Below are positions 18,732 to 27,518 of a DNA stretch of 64,000 nucleotides, piece by piece; within the stretch, counting starts at the first letter, position 1, and the number at the start of each line of letters is the position of its first letter. The position numbers and the translations under genes are program-made. The stretch lies in assembly GCF_009734405.1 (NCBI RefSeq), contig NZ_CP046453.1, positions 2,108,001 to 2,172,000 of the forward strand. Reading direction: 5' to 3'. This DNA is from Corynebacterium comes. Its GTDB lineage: Bacteria; Actinomycetota; Actinomycetes; Mycobacteriales; Mycobacteriaceae. The notes under the pieces were generated by a model. It was not told the origin of the DNA and did not search any database. It saw only the letters and a list, made by a program, of their open reading frames with translations.

Positions 18732-21173
18732 TTACCGCGCCGCCAGCTCCTCCAGACGTCCCAGCCAGAGAGAAAACTCCCCTGCAACCATGGAGTCGTG
18801 AAGGGCATGGGGTGCGTAAATTACCGGGGTGTCCATTGTCAGTGCCATAGCTGCCAGTACCTGTTCAGTGGTAGCGTCAGCCACTCCTTCTGCAGTCTTC
18901 AGACTCTGCAGGTCTTTTCCAGCCAAGGCCGCCACTGGGTCACTGGGGCGAAGCGGTGTGAAAATTTCTACGAACTGCTGCCGGAGCGATTCGGTGTCAG
19001 CAGGAGTCACATTCTGCGAGGCGACCTCCTCCACCATGTCCTCGAACACTAGGAGACGGTGGAGTGGGGAGTTCTGCTGTACTTCACGCCCCTGCTCCTC
19101 AATATCTGCTTTTTCTCGGCGGAGCGTGAATACCAGATCGTCCGTGTCCAACTCGAGATATCCCATGAGACGTCTCAGTTCCCGGGTCTTGGCGAATGTG
19201 TCATTCGCGATATTCACGGCCAACGCCTCGTCAATCTTCACGATCCCCCGGGGAAGATCCTGAGCCCCCTGGATGAGAACGATGAGTCCCCCTATCGTCT
19301 GGGCATAATTGACTATCTCGCTGCGGTGTTCATCCAAGAGCATCTGGATTACCTTGGGCATGAGTTCGGACCAACTCCATACCGGGACTTTCACTCCTCC
19401 ATATTCGAAGGCCGTGACAACTCGGCCGGTGAACTGGGTTTCCTCCCCGAGCGGTTCGGTGAGCGGAGGATTCTTCTTCGGCTCATAATCCGTGGCGGGA
19501 AGCTCCCAGTAGGAAAGAGCAGCATCCAGCAGAGCTCGGGTCCGTTCCTGCATGGCTTCTTCATCCCACCGGTTACGGTCCCGGATGTCGCGGTTCAGTC
19601 GATATGGAGTCTCCCTGAATCCGTTTTCCCGATCACGTTTCTGAATGAAAGGGAGGTTGGAGTAGCTGGAATTATACCCCGTCACCGTGAGGTTTCCGAT
19701 CCTATTGACCCAGCTGCGGTGTATTTCCTCACTCCTGCCACCCAGTTCATCCCGCCATTGGGCAGTCAACGTCTGCGGCATGACGTGTTCAATACTGACA
19801 ATCTGGTTTTCCAGTGCCGTAACAATGTCCTTGGTGTCATTGGAATCACCGTTCTCCAGAACATCGAACATGTACCGGTGCATGTTTTTATTCATCCGGT
19901 ACATGTTTCGGGAAGCAAAGGCTTCTCCGAATTCATTATCGTCCGGAATGCGTCCGCTCGTGTCATCCCGTCTCCTCAACAGATGCACAAGAACATCCCA
20001 GGTACCATCACCATCCCGCCGCAACTTCCGGATTTCGTTATACATGGTCGCGTAGATCTTGTTCAGCGCGTTTGCATTCACCGAGGAAATGGTCCGCCGA
20101 AACGTGTGGGTCTCAAGGACCCGGATGATCCGCGCAAACTCATCCACGGACAGCTGTCCCTCTTTAAACTCCCTGTACAGCGGAAGGACGAGAGGCAGAA
20201 GAACGTCACCACGGATGAGGTTGAAGCGATCGAGGATCCGGTCAAGTTTGACATTGCCGGTATCCGGCGTGTCAATCTCCCTGAATACTGCCGAATAATC
20301 ATGGAGATCACGCAAAATAATCTCCACTGGCTCGACAGCGCGGGCAAGGACTCCTTTGAACTCATCGTAGACTGCATTCTGGTTCGGCGTCCGAGACAAC
20401 CGGATGGTCAGGTACCAGCGAATGAACCAGTCCGTCCGGTATCCGACATTGATCTCTGTTGCATTCCAGTAGTTCTCGTAGAGACGCTCCTGGGTCTGAT
20501 GGTCAAGTCCCATCAGGACAAGATTGCGAATCTTATCTGCTTCGCTGAGAGCGAGGCCAGTCGAGTTGAGGGACTCGAATATCCGCTGTGGATCGTCATG
20601 GGACTCAAGGTCAAGAATCATGAGCTCGAGTCTCTCAATGGCATTCCAGACCTCCTCCCCCGTGAGGTTTGTCTTGGCGAGACGGTCCAGGAAATACCGG
20701 TAATTCGAAGTCAGGTTCGAATCTTCGATGAAGTGCTTCTCATCCCCGAAAAGCCGGTAATAGGCGAGATTGTCATTCTTGACAGGCTTGAGCTTGAACT
20801 TGACCTCATCGGAGCTGTGACTCATCTTGAGGTAGCTGCGTTGAATACGGGAAGCAAGCTCAGGATCTGAGGTCGCGATAGTCCTCGAATCAATGGAACG
20901 GGAAAGCGCTAGCATGAGCAAACTCAGAGTTGTCAGCCGCTGCTGTCCGTCGATGACGATCCACTTGAAGGATGTCTCCGGATCACCAACAACTGCGCCG
21001 AAAAAGTGCTTCGGGCGGTTCTCCCTGATCGCATTCTCCAGATCATCGAACAGTCTCTCACACTGCTTACGGGTCCAGTCGTAATTCCGCTGATAAACAG
21101 GGATAATAATGCTCTTTTCGGCGCTATCAAAAATTGTGTAGGCGCTCTTTACCGAACCTTTCAATGCAAGCAT
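18732..21173 (-). CDS. DUF262/DUF1524 protein, GmrSD-like (putative type IV restriction)
   Basis: An 813-residue single-chain protein. The N-terminal DUF262 part has IIPVYQRNYDW and IDGQQRLTTLSLL; the DGQQR motif is the nucleotide-binding signature of GmrS-like proteins. The middle has the DUF1524 His-Asn nuclease signature: VSIEHVMPQTL and NRIGNLTVTGYNSSYSN. About 250 C-terminal residues have no clear assignment. GmrSD-type enzymes cut modified phage DNA; target and activity here are unknown. Visibly lower GC and different codon use than its neighbours suggest transfer. No methylase or partner gene adjoins it. The ATG has AAGG directly in front of it, closer than usual, so a TTG three codons in is a possible start. 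Confidence 0.85.
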   Translation of the reverse strand: MLALKGSVKSAYTIFDSAEKSIIIPVYQRNYDWTRKQCERLFDDLENAIRENRPKHFFGAVVGDPETSFKWIVIDGQQRLTTLSLLMLALSRSIDSRTIATSDPELASRIQRSYLKMSHSSDEVKFKLKPVKNDNLAYYRLFGDEKHFIEDSNLTSNYRYFLDRLAKTNLTGEEVWNAIERLELMILDLESHDDPQRIFESLNSTGLALSEADKIRNLVLMGLDHQTQERLYENYWNATEINVGYRTDWFIRWYLTIRLSRTPNQNAVYDEFKGVLARAVEPVEIILRDLHDYSAVFREIDTPDTGNVKLDRILDRFNLIRGDVLLPLVLPLYREFKEGQLSVDEFARIIRVLETHTFRRTISSVNANALNKIYATMYNEIRKLRRDGDGTWDVLVHLLRRRDDTSGRIPDDNEFGEAFASRNMYRMNKNMHRYMFDVLENGDSNDTKDIVTALENQIVSIEHVMPQTLTAQWRDELGGRSEEIHRSWVNRIGNLTVTGYNSSYSNLPFIQKRDRENGFRETPYRLNRDIRDRNRWDEEAMQERTRALLDAALSYWELPATDYEPKKNPPLTEPLGEETQFTGRVVTAFEYGGVKVPVWSWSELMPKVIQMLLDEHRSEIVNYAQTIGGLIVLIQGAQDLPRGIVKIDEALAVNIANDTFAKTRELRRLMGYLELDTDDLVFTLRREKADIEEQGREVQQNSPLHRLLVFEDMVEEVASQNVTPADTESLRQQFVEIFTPLRPSDPVAALAGKDLQSLKTAEGVADATTEQVLAAMALTMDTPVIYAPHALHDSMVAGEFSLWLGRLEELAAR

Positions 21174-21252
21174 CCTTTTTAGTCGTCACGGCAATGTTTT
21201 ATGTGAGATTACTCCAAAGTGATGCCGGCTTCTGCAGATATGCCGCACACCA

Positions 21253-21297
21253 GACGACGCCGCCGCAGCCCGGAACCCGGGCTGCGGCGGCGTCGTC
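21253..21297 (-). terminator. Long hairpin after the aldehyde dehydrogenase gene
   Basis: GACGACGCCGCCGCAGCCCG (21253-21272) pairs fully with the inverted copy at 21278-21297 around GAACC. It lies 12 bp past the aldehyde dehydrogenase stop on the minus strand. Its first 13 bases are identical to bases 18660-18672 in the pcaD terminator. Confidence 0.8.
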
Positions 21298-21309
21298 ACG
21301 CGGTCAGCA

Positions 21310-22788
21310 TCAGAACGGGAAACGGGCCTCGCCCGGCGCCACGCCGACCCAGTGGTCGGTGGTGAACTCCTCGATGGCCCACTCGCCGTTGAAGCGGCCG
21401 AGGCCGGAGTTCTTCTCTCCACCGAACATGACGTGCGGCTCGTCGTTGACGGTGATGTCGTTGACGTGGGTCATGCCGGCCTTGATACCGCGGGCGAAAC
21501 GCACGCCGCGGGTGAGGTCACGGGTGTACACGGCGGAGGCGAGACCGAACTCGGTGTCGTTGGCCAGCTCGAGGGCGTGGGCCTCGTCATCCGCCTTGAT
21601 GATGCCCACGACGGGGCCGAAGATCTCCTCGCGGAAGATCTCCATGTCGGGGGTGACGTCGGCGAAGACGTGCGGGGCGACGACGCGGCCCTCGACGGGG
21701 CCGGAGACCAGCTCACGGGCGCCCTCGGAACGGGCCTGCTCGATCTTGGCGGTGACGGACGTGACCTGGCTGTCGTTGACGAGGGGGCCGACGACGGTGG
21801 CGTCGTCAAGCTGATCGCCGTAGGACAGGGTCTTCACCCGCGCGGTGAAGGCCTCGACGAACTCGTCGTAGACCGGGGCCTGGACGATGATCCGGTTGAC
21901 GGCCATGCAGATCTGGCCCTGGTGGAGGAACTTGCCCAGGGTGGCGGCACCCACGGCCTGCTCGAGATCAGCGTCATCGAGGATGACGAGCGGGGCGTTG
22001 CCGCCGAGCTCCAGCGAGACCTTCTTCATGTGCTCGCCGCCGACTGCCGCACGGCCCACGCCCTTGCCCACCGGGGTGGAACCGGTGAAGGAGATCAGAC
22101 GCGGGATGGCGTGCTCGACGAAGTGGTCACCGATCTCGGAGCCGGCGCCGACGACGATGTTGAGCACGCCCTCGGGCAGTCCGGCGGCCTCGAAGATCTT
22201 GCCCAGCAGCAGGCCACCCGTCAGCGGGGTGTCCGAAGCCGGCTTGAGCACGACGGCGTTGCCGCAACCCAGCGCCGGGGCGACCGAGCGCATCGAGAGC
22301 CCCAGGGGGAAGTTCCACGGGCTGATGACGCCGACCACGCCCAGCGCCTCACGGAAGACGTAGTTGGTCTTGCCCGGGGTGTTCGACGGCAGGATCTGGC
22401 CCGTGATGCGGGTGGGGAAGGTCGCGGCCTCACGCAGGGAGCCGATCGCGAGCCCCGTCTCGATGTTCGCCTTGATGGCGGTGGAACCGGACTCGGCACG
22501 CAGCAGCGCCACGATGGACCCGCGGTTCTCCTCGATCCAGTCGGCGGCCTTGTTAAGGATCTGCGCACGCTTCTTCGGCGCCAGCGCGGCCCAACCGACC
22601 TGTGCCTCCTGCGCGATCTCGTAGGCCGTGTCGACGTCCTCACGGGACGCCTGACGGATCGTGGCGATCGTCTCGTCATTGAAGGGATTGGAGGTGGTGG
22701 CGGTGCGCTCGGAGGTGCCCTCGCGCCAGCCGCCGATGTAGAGCTGTTCAGTGACCAGCGAGGAGTACGGGGCAGTGGTGACGGTCAT
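21310..22788 (-). CDS. Aryl aldehyde dehydrogenase (benzaldehyde/vanillin type)
   Basis: An NAD(P)-dependent aldehyde dehydrogenase of 492 residues. [12 protein letters not shown] is the cofactor loop, [14 protein letters not shown] carries the catalytic Glu and [13 protein letters not shown] the catalytic Cys. The C-terminus [20 protein letters not shown] resembles vanillin and benzaldehyde dehydrogenases of corynebacteria. It starts 30 bp after a benzyl-alcohol-type dehydrogenase gene and ends at a hairpin, so the two form an operon converting aryl alcohols to aryl acids. Benzaldehyde (product benzoate for BenABC), 4-hydroxybenzaldehyde and vanillin are all plausible substrates. Confidence 0.88.
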   Translation of the reverse strand: MTVTTAPYSSLVTEQLYIGGWREGTSERTATTSNPFNDETIATIRQASREDVDTAYEIAQEAQVGWAALAPKKRAQILNKAADWIEENRGSIVALLRAESGSTAIKANIETGLAIGSLREAATFPTRITGQILPSNTPGKTNYVFREALGVVGVISPWNFPLGLSMRSVAPALGCGNAVVLKPASDTPLTGGLLLGKIFEAAGLPEGVLNIVVGAGSEIGDHFVEHAIPRLISFTGSTPVGKGVGRAAVGGEHMKKVSLELGGNAPLVILDDADLEQAVGAATLGKFLHQGQICMAVNRIIVQAPVYDEFVEAFTARVKTLSYGDQLDDATVVGPLVNDSQVTSVTAKIEQARSEGARELVSGPVEGRVVAPHVFADVTPDMEIFREEIFGPVVGIIKADDEAHALELANDTEFGLASAVYTRDLTRGVRFARGIKAGMTHVNDITVNDEPHVMFGGEKNSGLGRFNGEWAIEEFTTDHWVGVAPGEARFPF

Positions 22789-22818
22789 GTCTGTGTTCTT
22801 CTTTCTTTTCGGGGGAAG

Positions 22819-23943
22819 TTACTGGTCCACGGAGGAGACCCGGAGGACGGCCTTAATGGTGCCGCCTTCGTGTGCGTCATGGATGGCTTCGTCGATCTGG
22901 TCGAAGCCGTAGGTGGTGATCAGCCGGTCGAAGGGGAAGCGGCCCTGGCGGTACAGGGCGATCAGCGCGGGGATCAGCTCACCGCTGGTGCGCGACCCAC
23001 CGAGGGTGCCCACCACCTTCTTACCGAAGAGCGTGCGCATGTGGTCGAGGGAGAAACGGGCTTCGGCGGGGGCGCCGCCGACGAGGATGAAGGTGCCCAG
23101 CAGGCCGACGGCGTCGGCCGCCTGCTCGATGACCCGGATGCTGCCGGTGCAGTCGAGGACGTAGTCGGCCGGCCCGCCGCAGATCTCGGTGACCGCTTCG
23201 ACGATGTCGCGGTCGCGGGTGTTGACGGTGTGGGTCGCACCGAACTCCCGCGCCAGCTCCAGGCGGGAATCCTGCAGGTCCATCGCGATGATGGTGGCCG
23301 CCGGGGTGTTGCGTGCGGCCATCACCGCGGCCAGGCCCACCGCGCCCGACCCGATGATCACGATGGACTCGCCCGGCCCCGGCTGCGCGGTGTTGAACAC
23401 CGCGCCCGCACCGGTGGTGATGCCGCAGGCCAGCGGACCCAGCAATTCCAGGTCGACGTCCTTGTCGACCTTGACCACCGCGTTCTCCCGCGTGAGGGAG
23501 TAGGTGGCGAAGGAGGACTGGCCGAAGAAGTGCCCGGACAGCGGCGTTCCGTCCGCCCGGGAGTAGGCGGAGGAACCGGCGTCGGGGCCGTGCAGGCGCA
23601 CCCCGGCGAGCAGTTCCGCGCCGATGTTCAGGCAGTAGCGGTGCTCGCCACGGATGCAGTTGCGGCACTGTCCGCAGTAGGGCCAGCCCATGATGACGTG
23701 GTCGCCCGGGGCAACCGAGGTCACGCCCTCGCCGACCTGCTCGACGACGCCGGAGCCCTCGTGGCCGAGCACTCCGGGCAGCGGGAGCGGCATGTCCCCG
23801 CCTTGGGTGTTCAGGTCCGTGTGGCATACGCCGGTGGCCACCACGCGGACGAGCACCTCACCGGTGCCGGGAGCATCCAGGGTGAGTTCTTCGCGGGTGA
23901 AGGGCTGGTCGATGCCCTCCACGACATAAGCGTCGATCTTCAT
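22819..23943 (-). CDS. Zinc-dependent aryl-alcohol (benzyl alcohol) dehydrogenase
   Basis: A 374-residue medium-chain dehydrogenase. Cys40 (TGVCHTD) and His61-Glu62 (GHEGSG) are catalytic zinc positions; Cys90, 93, 96 and 104 (YCGQCRNCIRGEHRYC) bind the structural zinc; VIIGSGAVGLAAV is the NAD loop. The long insert (SRADGTPLSGHFFGQSSFA) matches the class-III-like benzyl alcohol dehydrogenase group (XylB type). It oxidises an aryl alcohol for the following aldehyde dehydrogenase. Function in the cre pathway (4-hydroxybenzyl alcohol) is also possible. A promoter with AraC-type repeats lies upstream. Confidence 0.88.
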   Translation of the reverse strand: MKIDAYVVEGIDQPFTREELTLDAPGTGEVLVRVVATGVCHTDLNTQGGDMPLPLPGVLGHEGSGVVEQVGEGVTSVAPGDHVIMGWPYCGQCRNCIRGEHRYCLNIGAELLAGVRLHGPDAGSSAYSRADGTPLSGHFFGQSSFATYSLTRENAVVKVDKDVDLELLGPLACGITTGAGAVFNTAQPGPGESIVIIGSGAVGLAAVMAARNTPAATIIAMDLQDSRLELAREFGATHTVNTRDRDIVEAVTEICGGPADYVLDCTGSIRVIEQAADAVGLLGTFILVGGAPAEARFSLDHMRTLFGKKVVGTLGGSRTSGELIPALIALYRQGRFPFDRLITTYGFDQIDEAIHDAHEGGTIKAVLRVSSVDQ

Positions 23944-24011
23944 GACGGGGAATCCTCTCTCTGCTCTCTCCCACCGTCCTGCGACAGTGGCACTTCGGGA
24001 AGGCCCTCGGC

Positions 24012-24061
24012 TCTATACACCGGGTCCCCCCCACTTCACAGATGATGCCAGAAGTGATGCG
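24012..24061 (-). promoter_or_regulatory. Promoter of the aryl-alcohol operon with AraC-type repeats
   Basis: On the minus strand, TGTGAA (24041-24036) and TATAGA (24017-24012) are 18 bp apart. Immediately upstream are two direct copies of GCATCA (24061-24056 and 24049-24044) spaced by 12 bp, the layout of an AraC/XylS activator site touching the -35 box. The AraC-family gene next door is the likely activator. Confidence 0.5.
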
Positions 24062-24068
24062 CAACACC

Positions 24069-25085
24069 CTAGGACTGGAGTGCAAGATGGTCGGGACCAC
24101 ACCGCAACCCTGCCACCCACCCGGCCTCACGGAACTCACTCGGGGTGCATTCGAACTGCCTGCGGAAGCACCGTGAGAAATAGGAGGCGTCCGGGAAGCC
24201 CGCCCGTTGCGCGACCTGCACCACGGCAAGCTCGGGGTGCCGGATGAGCAGGTCTCCGGCGAGAGCGAGGCGGCGTTCCCGCACCACAGCACCCGACGTG
24301 GTGCCCACCTCGGCGAAGAGGTTGTGGAGCGTGCGTGTGGAGATGAAATGCTCCCGCGCGATGCGCCCGGGCGACAGGTCCTCCGCCAGGAGATTCCCGT
24401 CGATCCAACGCTCGATGGCGGCCCGCTGCCCGGCGCGCCGGCTTTCCGCCTCCGGTGGCGCCGCCCCCAGCGTGGAGCCGAAGAGCATCGTCAGCATGTC
24501 CACCGTGGTCCGGGCGATCTGGTGCCCGTAGCCACGCCCCACCTCATCGATGCTGTGGGCCAGGCCCCTGAGGTACGGCAACGCCACCCGCCCCGGGCCT
24601 TCATCCGGTGTGAATCTGGCGGCCCGGAGGTCGTGATAGGCCGGACCGAGGGTCAGAAGGCGTGATTTGGGTACGACCATGATGAGGCTCTCGAAGCCCG
24701 TGTCGCTCCACACCTGATAGGGGTTCATCGAGTCATGGACGCCGAGCTGGCCACGTCCGATGGTCTGCTCCCTCCCCTCCTGGCGGATGACCGCCGCACC
24801 GTCGAGTACGTAGTAGATCTTCAGCGCCGAATCATCCGGGGCGACGGTACCGGCGTAGTCGACCTCGTGCCCGGAGGCGTGCACGGTGGACAACACCACG
24901 TCATCCAGCTGATAGGACTGGAGGGCAGCGCGGAAACCACCGCCCCCGGGGAGGTGGACCGGCGAGACGGTGGCCTGTCGGCCGGCGTCGTCGTGGAACA
25001 CGGGCCGGTACACCCGGGTGATGCTGCGCCCGAAGGCGTCGGCGTCATCGAAGGTCACGGCACCTTGAGTGCCGGTGCGGATCAC
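24069..25085 (-). CDS. AraC-family transcriptional regulator
   Basis: A 338-residue protein: residues about 30-200 form a cupin-like AraC-binding domain of the XylS/FeaR/NahR-associated type, and about 235-325 carry two helix-turn-helix motifs (IAREHFISTRTLHNLFAEVG and VAQRAGFPDASYFSRCFRRQ). Such regulators commonly activate aromatic-compound genes. It lies 125 bp upstream of the aryl-alcohol/aldehyde dehydrogenase operon on the same strand, and is divergent from an IclR gene. Effector unknown; an aryl alcohol, aldehyde or cresol are the obvious candidates. Confidence 0.9.
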   Translation of the reverse strand: MIRTGTQGAVTFDDADAFGRSITRVYRPVFHDDAGRQATVSPVHLPGGGGFRAALQSYQLDDVVLSTVHASGHEVDYAGTVAPDDSALKIYYVLDGAAVIRQEGREQTIGRGQLGVHDSMNPYQVWSDTGFESLIMVVPKSRLLTLGPAYHDLRAARFTPDEGPGRVALPYLRGLAHSIDEVGRGYGHQIARTTVDMLTMLFGSTLGAAPPEAESRRAGQRAAIERWIDGNLLAEDLSPGRIAREHFISTRTLHNLFAEVGTTSGAVVRERRLALAGDLLIRHPELAVVQVAQRAGFPDASYFSRCFRRQFECTPSEFREAGWVAGLRCGPDHLALQS

Positions 25086-25160
25086 GGTGGGCCACCCCTC
25101 ATCTCCGCGTCAGCGGTCTGGCGTCAGGGGTCCAGTGTAGGCAGGACCACCGGCCGGCGG

Positions 25161-25166
25161 TAGCGT
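25161..25166 (+). promoter_or_regulatory. -10 element of the IclR gene
   Basis: TAGCGT preceded by GCGG fits the corynebacterial G-TANNNT -10 pattern; a transcript starting near 25173 would include the GGAG ribosome site at 25197. No clear -35 is visible. Confidence 0.4.
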
Positions 25167-25207
25167 GATCGGCACGACAGAGACGGTTCGAGCCTGGGAG
25201 GTGCCTG

Positions 25208-26002
25208 ATGGCGGGGGGAAGTCGGCAACCTGGCCGCTCCGTGACGGAGAAGATCTCGGCGATTTTCTCGGCCTTCGAGCGGGAACGTCGCCCGTTGTCG
25301 CTGACCGAGGTGGCCGAACACGCCGACCTCCCCCTCAGTTCGGCACACCGCATGGTCAAGGATCTGATCGGGCACGGCCTGCTCACCCGCACGGCCGACG
25401 GCCGCTACCAGGTGGGCCTGCGCCTGTGGCGGCTCGGCCAGTCCGTGGGACACCAACTGCGGGAGACCGCCCATCCGTACATCCAGGACCTCTACTCGCT
25501 GACGGGTGAGACCTCGCACCTGGCGATCAGGGACGGCCGCGAGGTGCTGTACATCTTCCGCCTCTACGGCACGAAGCGCGTCGCCCGTTCCTCCTGGTCC
25601 GGGGGCAGGCTCCCCCTGCACACGACCGCGGTGGGCAAGGTGATCCTCGCACACGAGGAGGAGTGGGTGCAGGAGGCGTTCCTCAGCCTGCAGATGGATC
25701 GGCCCACCCGCAACACCATCGACAATCCGGCGACCCTGGCCAGAGAGCTGGCGCAGATCCGCGGGCAGGGGTACGCCACCACCTACGAGGAGCAGCGCCT
25801 CGGAACCTGCTCCATCGCGGTCCCGGTGTTCCATTCGGGCCAGATCGGCGCGGGCCTGGGCGTGGTGCTCTCGGCGGACAAGTTCCCCACCCTCCCCCGC
25901 TTCCTGCCGACCCTGCAGGCGGTGAGCCGACGCATCGAGAAGGCGACCGCACATATTCCGTTGGAGACCCTCCTCGAATCGAGTCGGCTCGGCGATCACT
26001 AG
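25208..26002 (+). CDS. IclR-family regulator, probable controller of the P450 operon
   Basis: A 264-residue IclR protein. SLTEVAEHADLPLSSAHRMV (about residues 35-54) is the helix-turn-helix and the effector domain follows from about residue 85 (TAHPYIQDLYSLTGETSHL-like). The ATG has GGAG eight bases upstream. The gene lies directly upstream of the P450-led operon in the same orientation, with a perfect 17-bp palindrome between them. It is clearly different from PcaR in the window. The C. glutamicum 4-cresol cluster also carries a regulator (CreR), but whether this is its equivalent cannot be decided from sequence alone. Confidence 0.9.
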   Translation: MAGGSRQPGRSVTEKISAIFSAFERERRPLSLTEVAEHADLPLSSAHRMVKDLIGHGLLTRTADGRYQVGLRLWRLGQSVGHQLRETAHPYIQDLYSLTGETSHLAIRDGREVLYIFRLYGTKRVARSSWSGGRLPLHTTAVGKVILAHEEEWVQEAFLSLQMDRPTRNTIDNPATLARELAQIRGQGYATTYEEQRLGTCSIAVPVFHSGQIGAGLGVVLSADKFPTLPRFLPTLQAVSRRIEKATAHIPLETLLESSRLGDH

Positions 26003-26040
26003 CCCGAACGCCACCCCTCCACGCTGCACAAACGAAGCCA

Positions 26041-26057
26041 CTTCCACTCAGTGGAAG
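26041..26057 (+). promoter_or_regulatory. Palindromic operator upstream of the P450 operon
   Basis: CTTCCACT-C-AGTGGAAG is a perfect 8-1-8 palindrome, 145 bp before the P450 start codon and 39 bp after the IclR stop. IclR-family proteins bind short palindromes of this size. A TATGTC -10-like box at 26091-26096 would place the palindrome just upstream of the -35 position, suggesting an activator site. Confidence 0.6.
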
Positions 26058-26201
26058 ATTGACTTCTCACTCGCCGCCATTTCCTCGCACTATGTCCTTC
26101 AAGCCCCTCGGTGATTCACATCACCAGGAACGGCCGACTAGATCCACATCACACGCTGCGCCACATACGACGCCCCCGCAGCGGATCAGGAGGAACAGGA
26201 C

Positions 26202-27500
26202 ATGAGCACCGAAACCACAACCGCACCCACCGCCACCGGCGGCTGCCCCTTCAGCCACGGCGGCGGCGCGGCCGTCATCGCCGAGGACCATCACGGTTAC
26301 GAGCCCTTCCAGATGAAGGACCCCTTCCCCGCCTACGCCGAGCTCCGCTCGGAGGCACCGGTCATGTTCGACGAGCGCATCGGCTACTGGGTGGTCTCCC
26401 GCTACGACGACATCAAGTCCGTGTTCGACGACTGGGAGACCTTCTCCTCCGAGAACGCCCAGGCCCCGGTCCGTGAGCGCGGCCCACAGGCGAAGCAGAT
26501 CATGGCGGACGGTGGCTTCACCGCCTACTCGGGACTCTCCGCACGCATCCCCCCGGAGCACACCCGTATCCGCGCGATCGCCCAGAAGGCGTTCACCCCG
26601 CGCCGCTACAAGGCACTCGAGCCGGACATCCGCGAGAACGTCCGGAAGCGGCTCCACGACCTGCTCGAACGTGCGGACCACACCGGCGACATGGTGCCCG
26701 ACCTCGCCTACGACATCCCCACCATCACCATCCTCACCCTCATCGGGGTGGACACCGGCGAGATCGACACCTACAAGAAATGGAGCGACTCCCGCGCCGC
26801 CATGACCTGGGGCGATCTCAGCGACGAGGAGCAGATCCCGCACGCACACAACCTCGTCGACTACTGGCAGGAATGCCAGCGACTCGTGGCGCAGGCCCAC
26901 CGGAACCCGAGCGACAACCTCACCGGCGACCTGGTCCGCCACCAGCAGGACGGGGGCGAGATCTCCGACCACGAGATCGCCTCCCTCCTCTACTCCCTGC
27001 TCTTCGCCGGCCACGAGACGACCACCACCCTGATCTCCAACTGCTTCCGCGTGCTCCTCGCCCACCGCGACCAGTGGCAGCAGCTCATCGACGACCCGAA
27101 GAAGATCAACGCAGCCGTCGACGAGGTCCTGCGCTACTCCGGCTCCATCGTCGGTTGGCGCCGCAAGGCCACCCGCGACACCGAGGTCGGCGGGCAGCAG
27201 ATCGCCGAGGGCGACGGCCTGCTCCTGCTCATGGGGTCCGCCAACCGCGACGACGCCCGCTTCGAACACGCGGAGGAGTTCGACATCTCCCGCACCAACG
27301 CCCGCGAGCACCTCTCCTTCGGCTACGGCATCCACTACTGCCTGGGCAACATGCTGGCCAAGCTGCAGGCGAAGATCTGCCTCGAAGAGGCGACCCGGCT
27401 CATCCCCTCCCTCCGGCTCACCGACGCTTCCGACGTCGACTTCCGCGAGAACCTCTCCTTCCGCGTCCCCACCTCCGTCCCGGTCACCTGGGACGCCTGA
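26202..27500 (+). CDS. creJ: Cytochrome P450, CreJ-like (aryl phosphate methyl hydroxylase)
   Basis: A 432-residue soluble class I P450. LLFAGHETTTTLI is the oxygen-binding I-helix, DEVLRY the ExxR helix, and SFGYGIHYCLGNM the haem loop with Cys at about residue 380. AGGAGG lies ten bases before the ATG. It leads an operon containing a split PEP-synthase-like enzyme, a [2Fe-2S] ferredoxin, a ferredoxin reductase, an HD phosphohydrolase and dehydrogenases. That set matches the C. glutamicum 4-cresol pathway, where P450 CreJ oxidises the methyl group of 4-cresyl phosphate. The substrate is inferred from this context; the P450 family call is certain. Confidence 0.85.
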   Translation: MSTETTTAPTATGGCPFSHGGGAAVIAEDHHGYEPFQMKDPFPAYAELRSEAPVMFDERIGYWVVSRYDDIKSVFDDWETFSSENAQAPVRERGPQAKQIMADGGFTAYSGLSARIPPEHTRIRAIAQKAFTPRRYKALEPDIRENVRKRLHDLLERADHTGDMVPDLAYDIPTITILTLIGVDTGEIDTYKKWSDSRAAMTWGDLSDEEQIPHAHNLVDYWQECQRLVAQAHRNPSDNLTGDLVRHQQDGGEISDHEIASLLYSLLFAGHETTTTLISNCFRVLLAHRDQWQQLIDDPKKINAAVDEVLRYSGSIVGWRRKATRDTEVGGQQIAEGDGLLLLMGSANRDDARFEHAEEFDISRTNAREHLSFGYGIHYCLGNMLAKLQAKICLEEATRLIPSLRLTDASDVDFRENLSFRVPTSVPVTWDA

Positions 27501-27518
27501 TCACACATGGAGCATGAC

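Noticed and set aside
19059..20870. A 603-codon plus-strand open frame opposite the DUF262 gene
   Set aside because: The minus-strand frame has clear DUF262 and DUF1524 motifs; the plus frame has none and no ribosome site.
18732..21173. DUF262 gene as part of a multi-gene defence island
   Set aside because: Neighbours are an IS and an aryl alcohol operon. There is no methyltransferase, BREX, Dnd or toxin-antitoxin gene in reach.
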